This document shows positions 17,451-25,570 of a stretch of 64,000 nucleotides of DNA, piece by piece. The position numbers and the translations under genes were made by a program. The stretch covers positions 646,185 through 710,184 of the forward strand of contig NZ_RBWV01000010.1 of the NCBI RefSeq assembly GCF_003634695.1, given 5' to 3'. Source of the DNA: Motilibacter peucedani (lineage in GTDB: Bacteria; Actinomycetota; Actinomycetes; Motilibacterales; Motilibacteraceae). How positions within the stretch are numbered: the first letter of the stretch is position 1; each line of letters starts with the position of its first letter. The notes beneath the pieces are model-generated. The model saw only the letters and a list, made by a program, of their open reading frames with translations, did no database searches and had not been told where the DNA came from.

Positions 17451-18218
17451 GTGGACTTCCCGAGCTTCGACCTGACCGGACGCACCGCCCTCGTCACCGC
17501 CGCCGGCCGCGGCCTGGGGCGCGCGTGCGCCCTGGCCCTGGCCCACGCGGGCGCCGACGTCGCCCTGGGGCTGCGCGACGCCACGACCGGCGGCGACCTC
17601 GTCGCCGAGATCGAGGCGCTCGGGCGCCAGGCCCACGCGGTGCAGATGGACATGACCGACCTCGACCAGGTGCGCGCCGGTGTCGACGAGGCCGCCCGTC
17701 GCCTGGGACGCCTCGACATCCTCGTCAACAACGCCGGCATCGCCCCGGTCAACCTCGCCGAGGCGGTCACCGAGGCCGACTTCGACCGGACCCTGCAGGT
17801 CAACCTCAAGGGCACGTTCTTCGCCAGCCAGGCCGCGTTCGCCCACATGCGCGAGGCGGGCTACGGCCGCATCGTCATGATGGGCTCGCAGGCCGGCACC
17901 GTCGCCCTGCCCACCGAGTCGGTCTACTGCATGACCAAGGCGGCCGTCTCCCACCTGGCGTCGTGCCTCGCGGTGGAGTGGGGCGCGCACGGTGTCACCG
18001 TCAACTGCGTCGCGCCGACCTTCATCCGCACGCCCGGCACCGAGCCCGCGCTCTCGGACCCGGAGTTCGAGGCCGACGTGGTCGAGCGCATCGCGGCCCT
18101 GCACCGGATCGGCGAGCCGATGGAGGTGGCCGGGGCGGTCGTCTACCTCGCCTCGCCGGCCGCGTCGCTCGTGACCGGCCACACCCTGTTCGTCGACGGC
18201 GGCTGGACGGTGCGCTGA
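17451..18218 (+). CDS. SDR family oxidoreductase (gluconate 5-dehydrogenase-like)
   Basis: A 255-aa classical SDR starting MDFPSFDLTGRTALVT with cofactor loop AAGRGLG (residues 17-23), NNAG, catalytic Ser in MGSQAG and YCMTK as the catalytic Tyr-x3-Lys. The pattern (FDLTGRTALVTGA start, VNCVAPTFI, C-terminal VDGGW) is that of gluconate 5-dehydrogenase and related polyol/sugar-acid dehydrogenases; the substrate is not proven. Start GTG 17451 is set by the leaderless -10; GTG 17442 in frame would add three residues. It may be co-transcribed with the epimerase upstream. Confidence 0.87.
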   Translation: MDFPSFDLTGRTALVTAAGRGLGRACALALAHAGADVALGLRDATTGGDLVAEIEALGRQAHAVQMDMTDLDQVRAGVDEAARRLGRLDILVNNAGIAPVNLAEAVTEADFDRTLQVNLKGTFFASQAAFAHMREAGYGRIVMMGSQAGTVALPTESVYCMTKAAVSHLASCLAVEWGAHGVTVNCVAPTFIRTPGTEPALSDPEFEADVVERIAALHRIGEPMEVAGAVVYLASPAASLVTGHTLFVDGGWTVR

Positions 18219-18230
18219 CCGCTCGGTCGC

Positions 18231-19235
18231 TCAGCCGGTGGGGCGGTCGATGCTCTCGAAGGCCGTCCCGAAGCGCCGCTGCACCGCCAACGGCTCCCGG
18301 CCGGTGCCGTTGCGCGGGTCGCGCCAGTGCGCGACCGAGATGCCGGTGAGGCGCTCGAAGAGCGCGATGTCGTCCTCGAACCACGGGATCAGCCGCTCGC
18401 GCTCCTCGGGGGTCAGCGGCGTACGCCGTTGCTGCTCGCGCTGCAGCAGCCGGGCGAGCCGACCGGTCGCCGCAGCGGCCGCGCCGGCCAGCGGCCCGGG
18501 CAGGTGCGGGGCGGCGGTGGAGGCACGGCGTACGGCTGCAGCCAGCGCGCGGTTCACGGACGACGAGCTGACCTGCGCGGTCACGTTGGCGCTGGGCAGT
18601 GCGGTGACGACGCCGGTCTCGACGCCGAGGAAGGCCGTGACCCTGTCGAGCGTCTCGGCGGGCCGCTCGCGCAGGTCGCGGTAGACGAGCACCAGGACCT
18701 GCTCGCGCGGGAAGACCGACCAGAGGTGCTCGAGGTGCGAGCCGTAGAGACCCAGCTCGAGGTAGCGCCAGAAGAGCCCCCAGCCCTCGGCCTTGCGGCG
18801 CGGCTCCTCGGCGCAGGCGTCGAGGAAGCTGGGGACGGGCTCGAGGCCGGCGGTGCGCAGGTGCGTCCAGTTGGAGTGTGCCCGGTCGACCGGGTCGCGC
18901 ACGACCGCGACGAGCTTGGCGTGCGGCACGAGCGCCGCCATCCGGTCGTGCGCCTCGTGGTCGCCGAGGTAGAGCGTCGTCGACTCGCCGCGCAGGGTGC
19001 CGGACGGGGCCTCGTCGAACAGCGCCTCGTAGTCCGAGCGCCGCCAGACGTAGCCCGCGTAGGTGGCCGCGTCGCCCGGTCCGCCGCGCTGCTGCGGCGG
19101 GGAGCCGTCGGCGTTGAAGAACTTGGGCTCCTTGTTGCGCGACAGGAAGAGCTGCGGGTGCGTGTCGAGCGCGACGTGCAGCGCGGTGGTGCCGCACTTC
19201 GGCGCACCGACGATGACGAAGTCGGGCAGGGCCAC
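18231..19235 (-). CDS. Sulfotransferase family protein
   Basis: A 334-aa PAPS-dependent sulfotransferase. The 5'-phosphosulfate loop GAPKCGTT lies at residues 10-17, and the 3'-phosphate-binding segment VRDPVDRAHSNW follows about 100 residues later, as in the family. GTG 19235 is chosen because GGAGGAGG lies just upstream and the first residues (MALPDFVIVG) match the usual first strand; an in-frame extension to 19343 is rejected. The acceptor (sugar, lipid or small molecule) is unknown. It is divergent from the beta-propeller protein across 91 bp. Confidence 0.87.
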   Translation of the reverse strand: MALPDFVIVGAPKCGTTALHVALDTHPQLFLSRNKEPKFFNADGSPPQQRGGPGDAATYAGYVWRRSDYEALFDEAPSGTLRGESTTLYLGDHEAHDRMAALVPHAKLVAVVRDPVDRAHSNWTHLRTAGLEPVPSFLDACAEEPRRKAEGWGLFWRYLELGLYGSHLEHLWSVFPREQVLVLVYRDLRERPAETLDRVTAFLGVETGVVTALPSANVTAQVSSSSVNRALAAAVRRASTAAPHLPGPLAGAAAAATGRLARLLQREQQRRTPLTPEERERLIPWFEDDIALFERLTGISVAHWRDPRNGTGREPLAVQRRFGTAFESIDRPTG

Positions 19236-19326
19236 GGCGCCTCCTCCGCTCGAGCCGGTGAAGTGGACCGTAGCGGTAGACAAGGCGGCGGACAACTCGG
19301 GCACGGCTTCTGACAGGATCGCGGCC

Positions 19327-20229
19327 ATGCTCCGCCTGCCCACGCTGACCGACGCCGTGACCGTCGTGCGCCCGCCCTCGCCAGGCCCCGGGTCGTGGGC
19401 GGGCGGTCCCAGCGCGGTGGTGCACGAGGGGGAGGTGCACCTGGCCTACCGGCTGCGCCGCCCGGTCGGCGAGGGCCGCGGCTACCGCAACGTCGTCGCC
19501 CGCTCGCGCGACGGCGTGCAGCTCGAGACGGTCGCCGTCCTCGAGCGCGACGCGTTCGGCGGCGAGTCGCTCGAGCGGCCCTGCCTCGTGCGCACCCCGG
19601 ACGGGCGCTGGCGGCTCTACGTCAGCGTCGCGACCCCCGGCACCAAGCACTGGCGGGTCGACCTGTTGGAGGCCGGCACGGTCGAGGAGCTGGCGACGGC
19701 ACCGCACCGCACGGTCCTGCCCGGCAGCGACGAGGTCGCGGTCAAGGACCCGGTCGTGCTGCACCACGCCGGGCGCTGGCACCTCTGGGCCTCGGTGCAC
19801 CCGCTCGAGAGCTGGGACGACGCCGACCGGATGACCACCGACTACGCCACCAGCGACGACGGCGTCGACTGGACGTGGCACGGCACGGTGCTCGCCGGCC
19901 GGGCGGGGGAGTGGGACGCGCGCGGCGTACGCGTCAGCTCGGTCGCCCTCGACGGCGACCGGCTCGTGGCGACCTACGACGGCCGGGCGACGGCCGCGCA
20001 GAACTGGGAGGAGGTCACCGGCACCGCCACCGGGGAGCTCGGCAGTGACGGGACCTTCGGCAGGCTGCACGCGAGCACGGAGCCACCGCTGCGGTCGGAC
20101 TCGCCGACCGGCGGCCTGCGCTACCTCGCCCGCGTCGAGGTGCCCGAGGGTCTTCGGTGGTACTACGAGGTCACCACAGCCACCGGCTCGCACGAGCTGC
20201 GCACGGAACTCGTCGGCCCGTCGAGCTGA
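19327..20229 (+). CDS. Five-bladed beta-propeller protein, glycosidase-like (GH32/43/62 fold)
   Basis: A 300-aa protein with repeated beta-blade patterns (EGEVHLAYRLRRP, DGRWRLYVSVATP, AGRWHLWASVHP, LVATYDGRA) and a VKDPVVLHH segment resembling the K-D-P acidic motif of family 43/62 glycosidases. No signal peptide, so it is predicted cytoplasmic. Catalytic residues cannot be assigned with confidence, and it may be a non-hydrolytic relative. ATG 19327 follows CAGGAT at 7 nt. Its divergent partner is a sulfotransferase, which suggests sugar modification, but this is weak context. Confidence 0.68.
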   Translation: MLRLPTLTDAVTVVRPPSPGPGSWAGGPSAVVHEGEVHLAYRLRRPVGEGRGYRNVVARSRDGVQLETVAVLERDAFGGESLERPCLVRTPDGRWRLYVSVATPGTKHWRVDLLEAGTVEELATAPHRTVLPGSDEVAVKDPVVLHHAGRWHLWASVHPLESWDDADRMTTDYATSDDGVDWTWHGTVLAGRAGEWDARGVRVSSVALDGDRLVATYDGRATAAQNWEEVTGTATGELGSDGTFGRLHASTEPPLRSDSPTGGLRYLARVEVPEGLRWYYEVTTATGSHELRTELVGPSS

Positions 20230-20238
20230 CCCCGGTGG

Positions 20239-23160
20239 TCAGCGCTGGTCTGCGGGCACAGGGGTGACCAGGCCGCGCCGCTGCGCGATGACGACCGCCT
20301 CGGTGCGGCCGGCCGCGTGCAGCTTGGCCAGCACGTTGGAGACGTGCACGCTCACCGTCTTGGGGCTGATGAACAGCAGCGTGCTGATGTCGCGGTTGCT
20401 CCGGCCCTGCGCCAACAGCTGGAGCACCTCGAGCTCGCGGGGCGTCAGCTGCTGCTCGCCGCCCGCGGGCGGTGCAGGAGCGCCCAGCTCGGCCAGTTCG
20501 GCGAGCAGCGGCGCAGCTCCCAGGGCGGAGGCGACCCGCCGAGAGAGGACCAGCTCGTGCTCGGCCTCCGCGGTCCGGCCGGCGGCGCGCAGGGCGGCAG
20601 CGAGACGCGTACGGCTGCGGGCCGTCTCGTAGACGTGCCCGGAGCGCTCGAAGCCGGCGACCGCAGCCGTCCACGCGTCCACCAGCTGCTCGCGTTCGAC
20701 GCCCTCGTCGCCGGCCAGCCGGCGCAGCCGCAGGTGCTCGGCGCGCACCCGCGCCTGCCACGCGAGGAGCTCCGGACCGTGGCGCGAGGCCCGCTCCGCA
20801 GCGCGCTCGGCAGCCTCCACCAGCGGGGCGGCCTTCTCGAGCAGGTCGCCGCGCTCGGCGGCGTCGGAGCGGGCGGCGGCCGACGCGTACTGGCCGAGCA
20901 GGAGACCGCCGAAGCGGACGCGTGCGCCGAACTCCTCGCCGCCCCACAGCACCGCGATGCGGTGGACGGCGTCGCGGTGGACAGCCTCGGCGACGTCGAG
21001 CCGCCCGGCACCGCCGTAGAGGTCGATCCCCGCGCTCGCGCAGTTGACCGCGAGCAGGCCGTCGCGCTCCCACCAGGTCTGGAGAGCGGGGAGCCGGTCG
21101 AACGGCTGCTCGCCCCGACCGACCTGCACCAGCAGCGCGGCGCCCTCCAGCTCGGCCCGCGGCATCGGCGGTGCGTCGGTGCCCTCGGTCTCCAGCGCGA
21201 CCAGCGCGGCGTCCCACTGGCCCAAGGCGTAGCGCACGAGGCCGGACATCAGCCGGACCTCCAGCGCGTAGGCCGCCCAAGGCCGTCGCACGGCGACCGC
21301 CCTCGCCACACCCCGGTCGTAGACCACCCGCGCCTCCTCCATGCGCCCGGCCTCGTAGAGCACCGTGCCCAGGTTGAAGGTGCTGCGCATCTCGGCCAGC
21401 AGGTCGCCGGCCGCTGCTGCGTCGGACACGCTGAGCCTGAGCGCGTCCTCGGTGGCGTCGGCCGTCGCGTAGGAGCCCAGCCTCGCCAGTGTCGTCGTGG
21501 CGTCGGCGAGCACGGCGGGCAGGTCGAGCCGGCGTGCGAGCTCGGCGGCCTCCTGGGCGATGAGCACCGCCGCCGCGTCCTCGTCGGCCGCCGCGGTGGC
21601 ACGGGCCTGCACCGCCAGCAGCTTGGCCCGCAGCTCGCCGGGCACCTGTGCCGGCTCCAGCGCCAGGGCGTCGGTGACCTCGCGCAGGCGGGGAGCGCCA
21701 TCGTCGACCAGCAGCGCGGTCGCAGCCACCGCGTGCAGCAGCTCGGCGCGCAAGCGGGGGTCCACGTCGTCGGGCAGCGAGGCGAGCTGCTCCTCGACGA
21801 GGGCGAGGCCCCGGTGCAGGAGCCCGGCCGCGACCGCCGCCTCGGAGGCGCGCACCACCAGCGGCACCACCTCGTCGACCGGTGCGCTGCCCGGCCCGCC
21901 CTGGGCCAGCAGCTCGAGCACGTTCTCGAAGTGGCGGGCCGCCTCGGCGGGGCCACCGGCGGCGAGGGCCTCCTCGCCCGCGGCCTTGCTGGCCGCGATG
22001 GCGACGGGTACGTCTGACGCCGCGCGGGCGTGCCGGGCGAGCTCGGCCGCCGTCCGGTCCACGGCTCCGCTGGACAAGACCTCGACGTACCTCCGGTGCC
22101 AGCGCACTCTCTCGCCGGGCAGCAGGTCGTCGTAGACCGCCTCCGCGAGCAGCGCGTGCCGGAACGCGTAGCCGTCGTGCCCCACCGGCACGAGCACGTT
22201 GCGGTCGACCGCGGCACGCACCGCCTCGTCGAACTCCGGACCCTCCGGCCCGGCCACCGCCGCCAGGAGCGGGTGGCTCACCTGTCGGCCCGCGACCGAC
22301 ATGGCGCGCAGCAGCGTGCGCGCGGAGTCCGGCAGCGAGTCGAGGTGCAGCAGCAGCAGGTCGGCGAGGTCGGCCGAGAGCACCTGCTCGCCCCGGCGGG
22401 CGGCGGCGACCAGCTCCTCGGTGTAGAACGCGTTGCCCTCGGCGCGCTCGACGATGCCCGACACGACGTCGTCGGGGAGGCGGTCGGGCTCGAGCTCGAG
22501 GACCAGCCGGCGCACGTCGGTGCTGGGCAGCGGGCGCAGCGGCAGCCGGGTGACGCCGGGCAGCCGGGCCCAGCCGGCCGCGTCCGCCCGCAGCGGGTGG
22601 CGCCGGTGCAGGTCGTCGGTGCGGTAGGTCACCAGCAGGGCGGCGCGCGGGCCGGGTGAGCGGCTCAGCAGGTAGCCGAGCAGCTCGCGGGTGGAGGCGT
22701 CGGCCCAGTGCACGTCCTCGACGACCACGAGGAGGGGGCGGTCGCGGGCTGCCCGCTCCAGGGCGGCGGCGATCGCCTCGAAGACGGCGCCGCGCGAGTC
22801 GGGTCCGGCGGCCCGCCGACCGGGCAGCACGCGCGCGAGCGCCGGGTGCTCCTCCTGCACCGCGTCGAGCAGCCCCGGCAGCTCGGCAGCCAGCCGGCCC
22901 AGCGCCTCGGTGAAGGGCAGGTAGGGCAGCGCGTCGCCGCCGGAGTCGAGGCAGTGCCCCGCGACCACGAGCCAGCCGGCCGCCCTGGCCCGCGCCGCGG
23001 CCTCCGTGCAGAGCCGGGTCTTGCCGACGCCGGCGTCGCCCGCCAGCAGCACGGCGCGTCCCGGCACGGCCGGGTCGCCCACGCCCAGCGCGCCCAGCAG
23101 GGCGGTCAGCTCGTCGGCGCGCCCGACCAGCGCGGTCGTCGGCGCGACGGCAGGCTGCAT
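20239..23160 (-). CDS. LuxR family ATP-binding transcriptional regulator (LAL/MalT type)
   Basis: A 973-aa regulator. The N-terminal AAA/STAND ATPase has Walker A GDAGVGKT at residues 41-48 and Walker B LLVVVEDVHWAD. A long helical tetratricopeptide-like middle carries inducer or partner sensing in this family. The C-terminal LuxR helix-turn-helix contains LTPRELEVLQLLAQGRSN and ISPKTVSVHVSNVLAKL. The size matches large LAL regulators such as those in antibiotic clusters, but no such cluster is present. The ATG has CAAGAT 6 nt upstream. Target genes unknown; it may control itself or the neighbours at 19-24 kb. Confidence 0.92.
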   Translation of the reverse strand: MQPAVAPTTALVGRADELTALLGALGVGDPAVPGRAVLLAGDAGVGKTRLCTEAAARARAAGWLVVAGHCLDSGGDALPYLPFTEALGRLAAELPGLLDAVQEEHPALARVLPGRRAAGPDSRGAVFEAIAAALERAARDRPLLVVVEDVHWADASTRELLGYLLSRSPGPRAALLVTYRTDDLHRRHPLRADAAGWARLPGVTRLPLRPLPSTDVRRLVLELEPDRLPDDVVSGIVERAEGNAFYTEELVAAARRGEQVLSADLADLLLLHLDSLPDSARTLLRAMSVAGRQVSHPLLAAVAGPEGPEFDEAVRAAVDRNVLVPVGHDGYAFRHALLAEAVYDDLLPGERVRWHRRYVEVLSSGAVDRTAAELARHARAASDVPVAIAASKAAGEEALAAGGPAEAARHFENVLELLAQGGPGSAPVDEVVPLVVRASEAAVAAGLLHRGLALVEEQLASLPDDVDPRLRAELLHAVAATALLVDDGAPRLREVTDALALEPAQVPGELRAKLLAVQARATAAADEDAAAVLIAQEAAELARRLDLPAVLADATTTLARLGSYATADATEDALRLSVSDAAAAGDLLAEMRSTFNLGTVLYEAGRMEEARVVYDRGVARAVAVRRPWAAYALEVRLMSGLVRYALGQWDAALVALETEGTDAPPMPRAELEGAALLVQVGRGEQPFDRLPALQTWWERDGLLAVNCASAGIDLYGGAGRLDVAEAVHRDAVHRIAVLWGGEEFGARVRFGGLLLGQYASAAARSDAAERGDLLEKAAPLVEAAERAAERASRHGPELLAWQARVRAEHLRLRRLAGDEGVEREQLVDAWTAAVAGFERSGHVYETARSRTRLAAALRAAGRTAEAEHELVLSRRVASALGAAPLLAELAELGAPAPPAGGEQQLTPRELEVLQLLAQGRSNRDISTLLFISPKTVSVHVSNVLAKLHAAGRTEAVVIAQRRGLVTPVPADQR

Positions 23161-23199
23161 GCGCCCATCTTGCCGGGTCGGGCCTCCGCCTCGCTCGGG

Positions 23200-23727
23200 T
23201 CAGCCGGCGACGACCTGCCCGTCGACCACGTGGACCGCTACCTCGGCGAGCGGACGCGGCGCCGGACCGCTGAGGTTCTTGCCCGTGGCGGCGTCGTAGA
23301 CCGAGCCGTGGCAGGGGCAGTTGAAGGTCTTGCCGCCCGGGGCGACCGTGCAGCCCATGTGCGTGCAGATCGCCGAGAAGGCGACCACGGTGCCCGCCGT
23401 CGGCTGCGAGAGCAGGATCGGCTTGCCGTCGGGGCCCTTCGCCGACACCGAGCCGCCCACCGGGATGTCGCTGACGTTGCCCAGGGCCGCAGCCGAGCCG
23501 CTGGCGGCCGGACCGCCCGTCGCCGACGCGTCGGCCGAGCCGGCCGGGCTGCTGGGCACTGCGGACGCCGCGTCGGCGGGCGCCGCGGCCGCACCCCGGT
23601 CGCCGCTGCTGCTGCCGCCGCAAGCCGCCAGGGCCAGCAGCCCTGCACCGCCGCCGGCGACCGCGAGGAAGGTGCGGCGGTCAGGGACGGGCGCGCTCTC
23701 GCGCGGCTGCGGTCGCTCGCTGGTCAT
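23200..23727 (-). CDS. Rieske (2Fe-2S) lipoprotein with Tat signal
   Basis: A 175-aa exported Rieske protein. The N-terminus has twin arginines in DRRTFLAVAG (R17, R18) followed by a lipobox LAAC with lipidated C36, so it should fold in the cytoplasm, leave by Tat and be membrane-anchored. After an Ala/Ser-rich linker, the cluster motifs are CTHMGC (C121, H123) and CPCH (C137, H140), with C126 and C139 for the disulfide. It is an orphan: no cytochrome b or c partner lies nearby, so it is not the bc1 subunit QcrA. The ATG follows GGGAGAA. Confidence 0.9.
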   Translation of the reverse strand: MTSERPQPRESAPVPDRRTFLAVAGGGAGLLALAACGGSSSGDRGAAAAPADAASAVPSSPAGSADASATGGPAASGSAAALGNVSDIPVGGSVSAKGPDGKPILLSQPTAGTVVAFSAICTHMGCTVAPGGKTFNCPCHGSVYDAATGKNLSGPAPRPLAEVAVHVVDGQVVAG

Positions 23728-23743
23728 CGGGTTCTCCCTGCGT

Positions 23744-23766
23744 CGGCGGGTCTCTCTGACCCACCG
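23744..23766 (-). terminator. Possible terminator after the DUF6421 operon
   Basis: Hairpin with arms CGGCGGGT / ACCCACCG around a 7-nt loop, one mismatch, just downstream of the threonine aldolase stop (23793) and upstream of the Rieske start. No U tract. Confidence 0.3.
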
Positions 23767-23792
23767 GCATACGGCCCGCCGGCCCGTCGCGT

Positions 23793-24896
23793 TCAGCGCG
23801 ACGCGTAGGCCTCCAGCTCGTCGCGCACGGCGGAGGAGAACGCGTCGATGTCGGCCTCGGTCGTGTCGAAGGTCGTCATCCAGCGGACCTCGCCGGTCGC
23901 CTCGTCCCAGACGTAGAAGCGGAAGCGCTCCTGCAGCCGCTGGGTCACCTCGGCGGGCAGCACGGCGAAGACCGCGTTGGCCTGCACCGGCCGCACCACC
24001 TGCAGGCCGGGGAGGCCGGACACCGCCTCGGCGAGCCGGGTGGCCATCGCGTTGGCGTGCGAGGCGTTGCGCAGCCACAGGTCGCCGCTGAGCAGCGCGT
24101 CGAACTGCGCGGAGATGAAGCGCATCTTGGAGGCCAGCTGCATGGCGGACTTGCGCACCCACAGCATGCCCGGGACGGCCGCCGGGTCGAGGACGACGAC
24201 GACCTCGCCCATCATCAGCCCGTTCTTGGTGCCCCCGAACGACACGATGTCGACCCCGACCTCGGAGGTGAAGGCCGCGAAGTCGACGCCCAGACCGGCG
24301 GCCGCGTTGGAGATGCGGGCGCCGTCGAGGTGGACGCGCATGCCCTTGGAGTGGGCGTGCGCGCAGATCGCGGCGATCTCGTCGACGGTGTAGCGGGTGC
24401 CGAGCTCGGTGGTCTGCGTGATGGAGACGACCTGCGGCTGGGCGCGGTGCTCGTCGTCGAAGCCGCGCGCCTCGATGTCGATGAGCTCGGGGGTCAGCTT
24501 GCCGTCGGGCGTCGGCACGGTCAGCAGCTTGAGCCCGCCGACCTTCTCGGGCGCGCCGGACTCGTCGACGTGGATGTGGGCGCTGGCCGCGCAGACGACC
24601 GAGGCCCACCGGTCGGTGAGCGCCTGCAGCGAGACGACGTTGGCCCCGGTGCCGTTGAACACCGGGAACACCTCGGCGCGCGGGCCGAAGTGCCCGCGGA
24701 AGACGTCCTGCAGGTGGGCGGTGTAGACGTCGCCGCCGTAGGAGGTCTGGTGCCCGCCGTTGGCCGCCGCGATCGCCTCGAGCACCTCCGGGTGCACGCC
24801 GGAGTAGTTGTCGCTGGCGAACCCCCGCGACCCGGGGTCGTGGCGCCGCACGGGCGAGGAGGCGGGCGAGCTGGTGGCGAGCAGGTCGGTGGTCAC
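23793..24896 (-). CDS. Threonine aldolase family PLP enzyme (beta-eliminating lyase)
   Basis: A 367-aa fold-type I PLP enzyme similar to low-specificity L-threonine aldolases. The PLP lysine is K224 in SFGGTKNG, and the cofactor-binding Asp is D191 in HLDGARI. ASDNYSG near the N-terminus and FNGTGANV are family motifs. It cleaves beta-hydroxy amino acids, or could act on a related substrate fed by the upstream SDR. GTG 24896 overlaps the SDR stop (GTGA) and has no good Shine-Dalgarno, so translation depends on coupling. Last gene of the DUF6421-SDR-aldolase operon. Confidence 0.85.
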   Translation of the reverse strand: MTTDLLATSSPASSPVRRHDPGSRGFASDNYSGVHPEVLEAIAAANGGHQTSYGGDVYTAHLQDVFRGHFGPRAEVFPVFNGTGANVVSLQALTDRWASVVCAASAHIHVDESGAPEKVGGLKLLTVPTPDGKLTPELIDIEARGFDDEHRAQPQVVSITQTTELGTRYTVDEIAAICAHAHSKGMRVHLDGARISNAAAGLGVDFAAFTSEVGVDIVSFGGTKNGLMMGEVVVVLDPAAVPGMLWVRKSAMQLASKMRFISAQFDALLSGDLWLRNASHANAMATRLAEAVSGLPGLQVVRPVQANAVFAVLPAEVTQRLQERFRFYVWDEATGEVRWMTTFDTTEADIDAFSSAVRDELEAYASR

Positions 24897-25570
24897 CGGG
24901 CCAAGATAATGCGCGAGCCGTTGAGCTCGGCGGCGTCGGTGTCCCAGAGCCTGGCGACGGAGTCGGCCAGCTCGTCGACGTCGGTGGACCCGGCGTAGGA
25001 GGCGTCGGGCCGCTCCTGCCGCATCGCCTCGGTGACCAGGGCCTTCACGACCAGCACCGCCGCAGCAGCCCGCTGCGGGGTGGGATCGGCCTTGCGGCCG
25101 GACTGGCTGCGCCGGAAGGAGTCGGCGAGCGCGAACGTCCAGGCCTCGGCGGCCGCCTTCGCCGACGCGTACGCTGCGCCGCCCGCCGTCGGCGACGTCA
25201 CGGCCGTCGCCGACACGATCGCGAACCGGGCGGCCGGGCTCGCGACGAGCGCGTCGTGGAACGCGAGGCTGACGTGCTGCAGCGTGCGGACGAGCTGGCC
25301 GTGGAGCCACTCGGCGTCGGCGGTGCTCGCGTCGGTGAAGGTCTTCGCGCCGCGCCACCCGCCGACCAGGTGGACGACTCCGTCGACCCGGCCGTGCTCC
25401 CGCTCGACCCAGCGGGCCCACTCCCGGGTCGCGGCCTCGTCGAGGAGGTCGACCGTGCGGCGGTCAGCTGCGACGACGTTGGCACCACTGCGTACCAGTC
25501 GTCGGACGACGGCCTGGCCGGCGCCGCCGCCGGCGCCGGTCACCACGACGACCGAGTCGGACAGGCTCAC
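24893..25570 (-). CDS. SDR family oxidoreductase in the DUF6421 operon
   Basis: A 225-aa short-chain dehydrogenase with cofactor loop TGAGGGAG near the N-terminus, HLVGGW in place of the usual NNAG, a Ser in VSATA and YASAK as the catalytic Tyr-x3-Lys. The altered NAG motif places it in a divergent subgroup. GTG 25570 overlaps the DUF6421 stop (GTGA), and its own stop overlaps the aldolase start. The strict coupling suggests the three proteins act in one pathway. Substrate unknown. Confidence 0.83.
   Translation of the reverse strand: MSLSDSVVVVTGAGGGAGQAVVRRLVRSGANVVAADRRTVDLLDEAATREWARWVEREHGRVDGVVHLVGGWRGAKTFTDASTADAEWLHGQLVRTLQHVSLAFHDALVASPAARFAIVSATAVTSPTAGGAAYASAKAAAEAWTFALADSFRRSQSGRKADPTPQRAAAAVLVVKALVTEAMRQERPDASYAGSTDVDELADSVARLWDTDAAELNGSRIILAR

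Noticed and set aside
23200..23727. Rieske subunit of a bc1 complex (QcrA)
   Set aside because: It lacks the membrane helices of actinobacterial QcrA and has no qcrB or qcrC neighbours; it is a small Tat lipoprotein.
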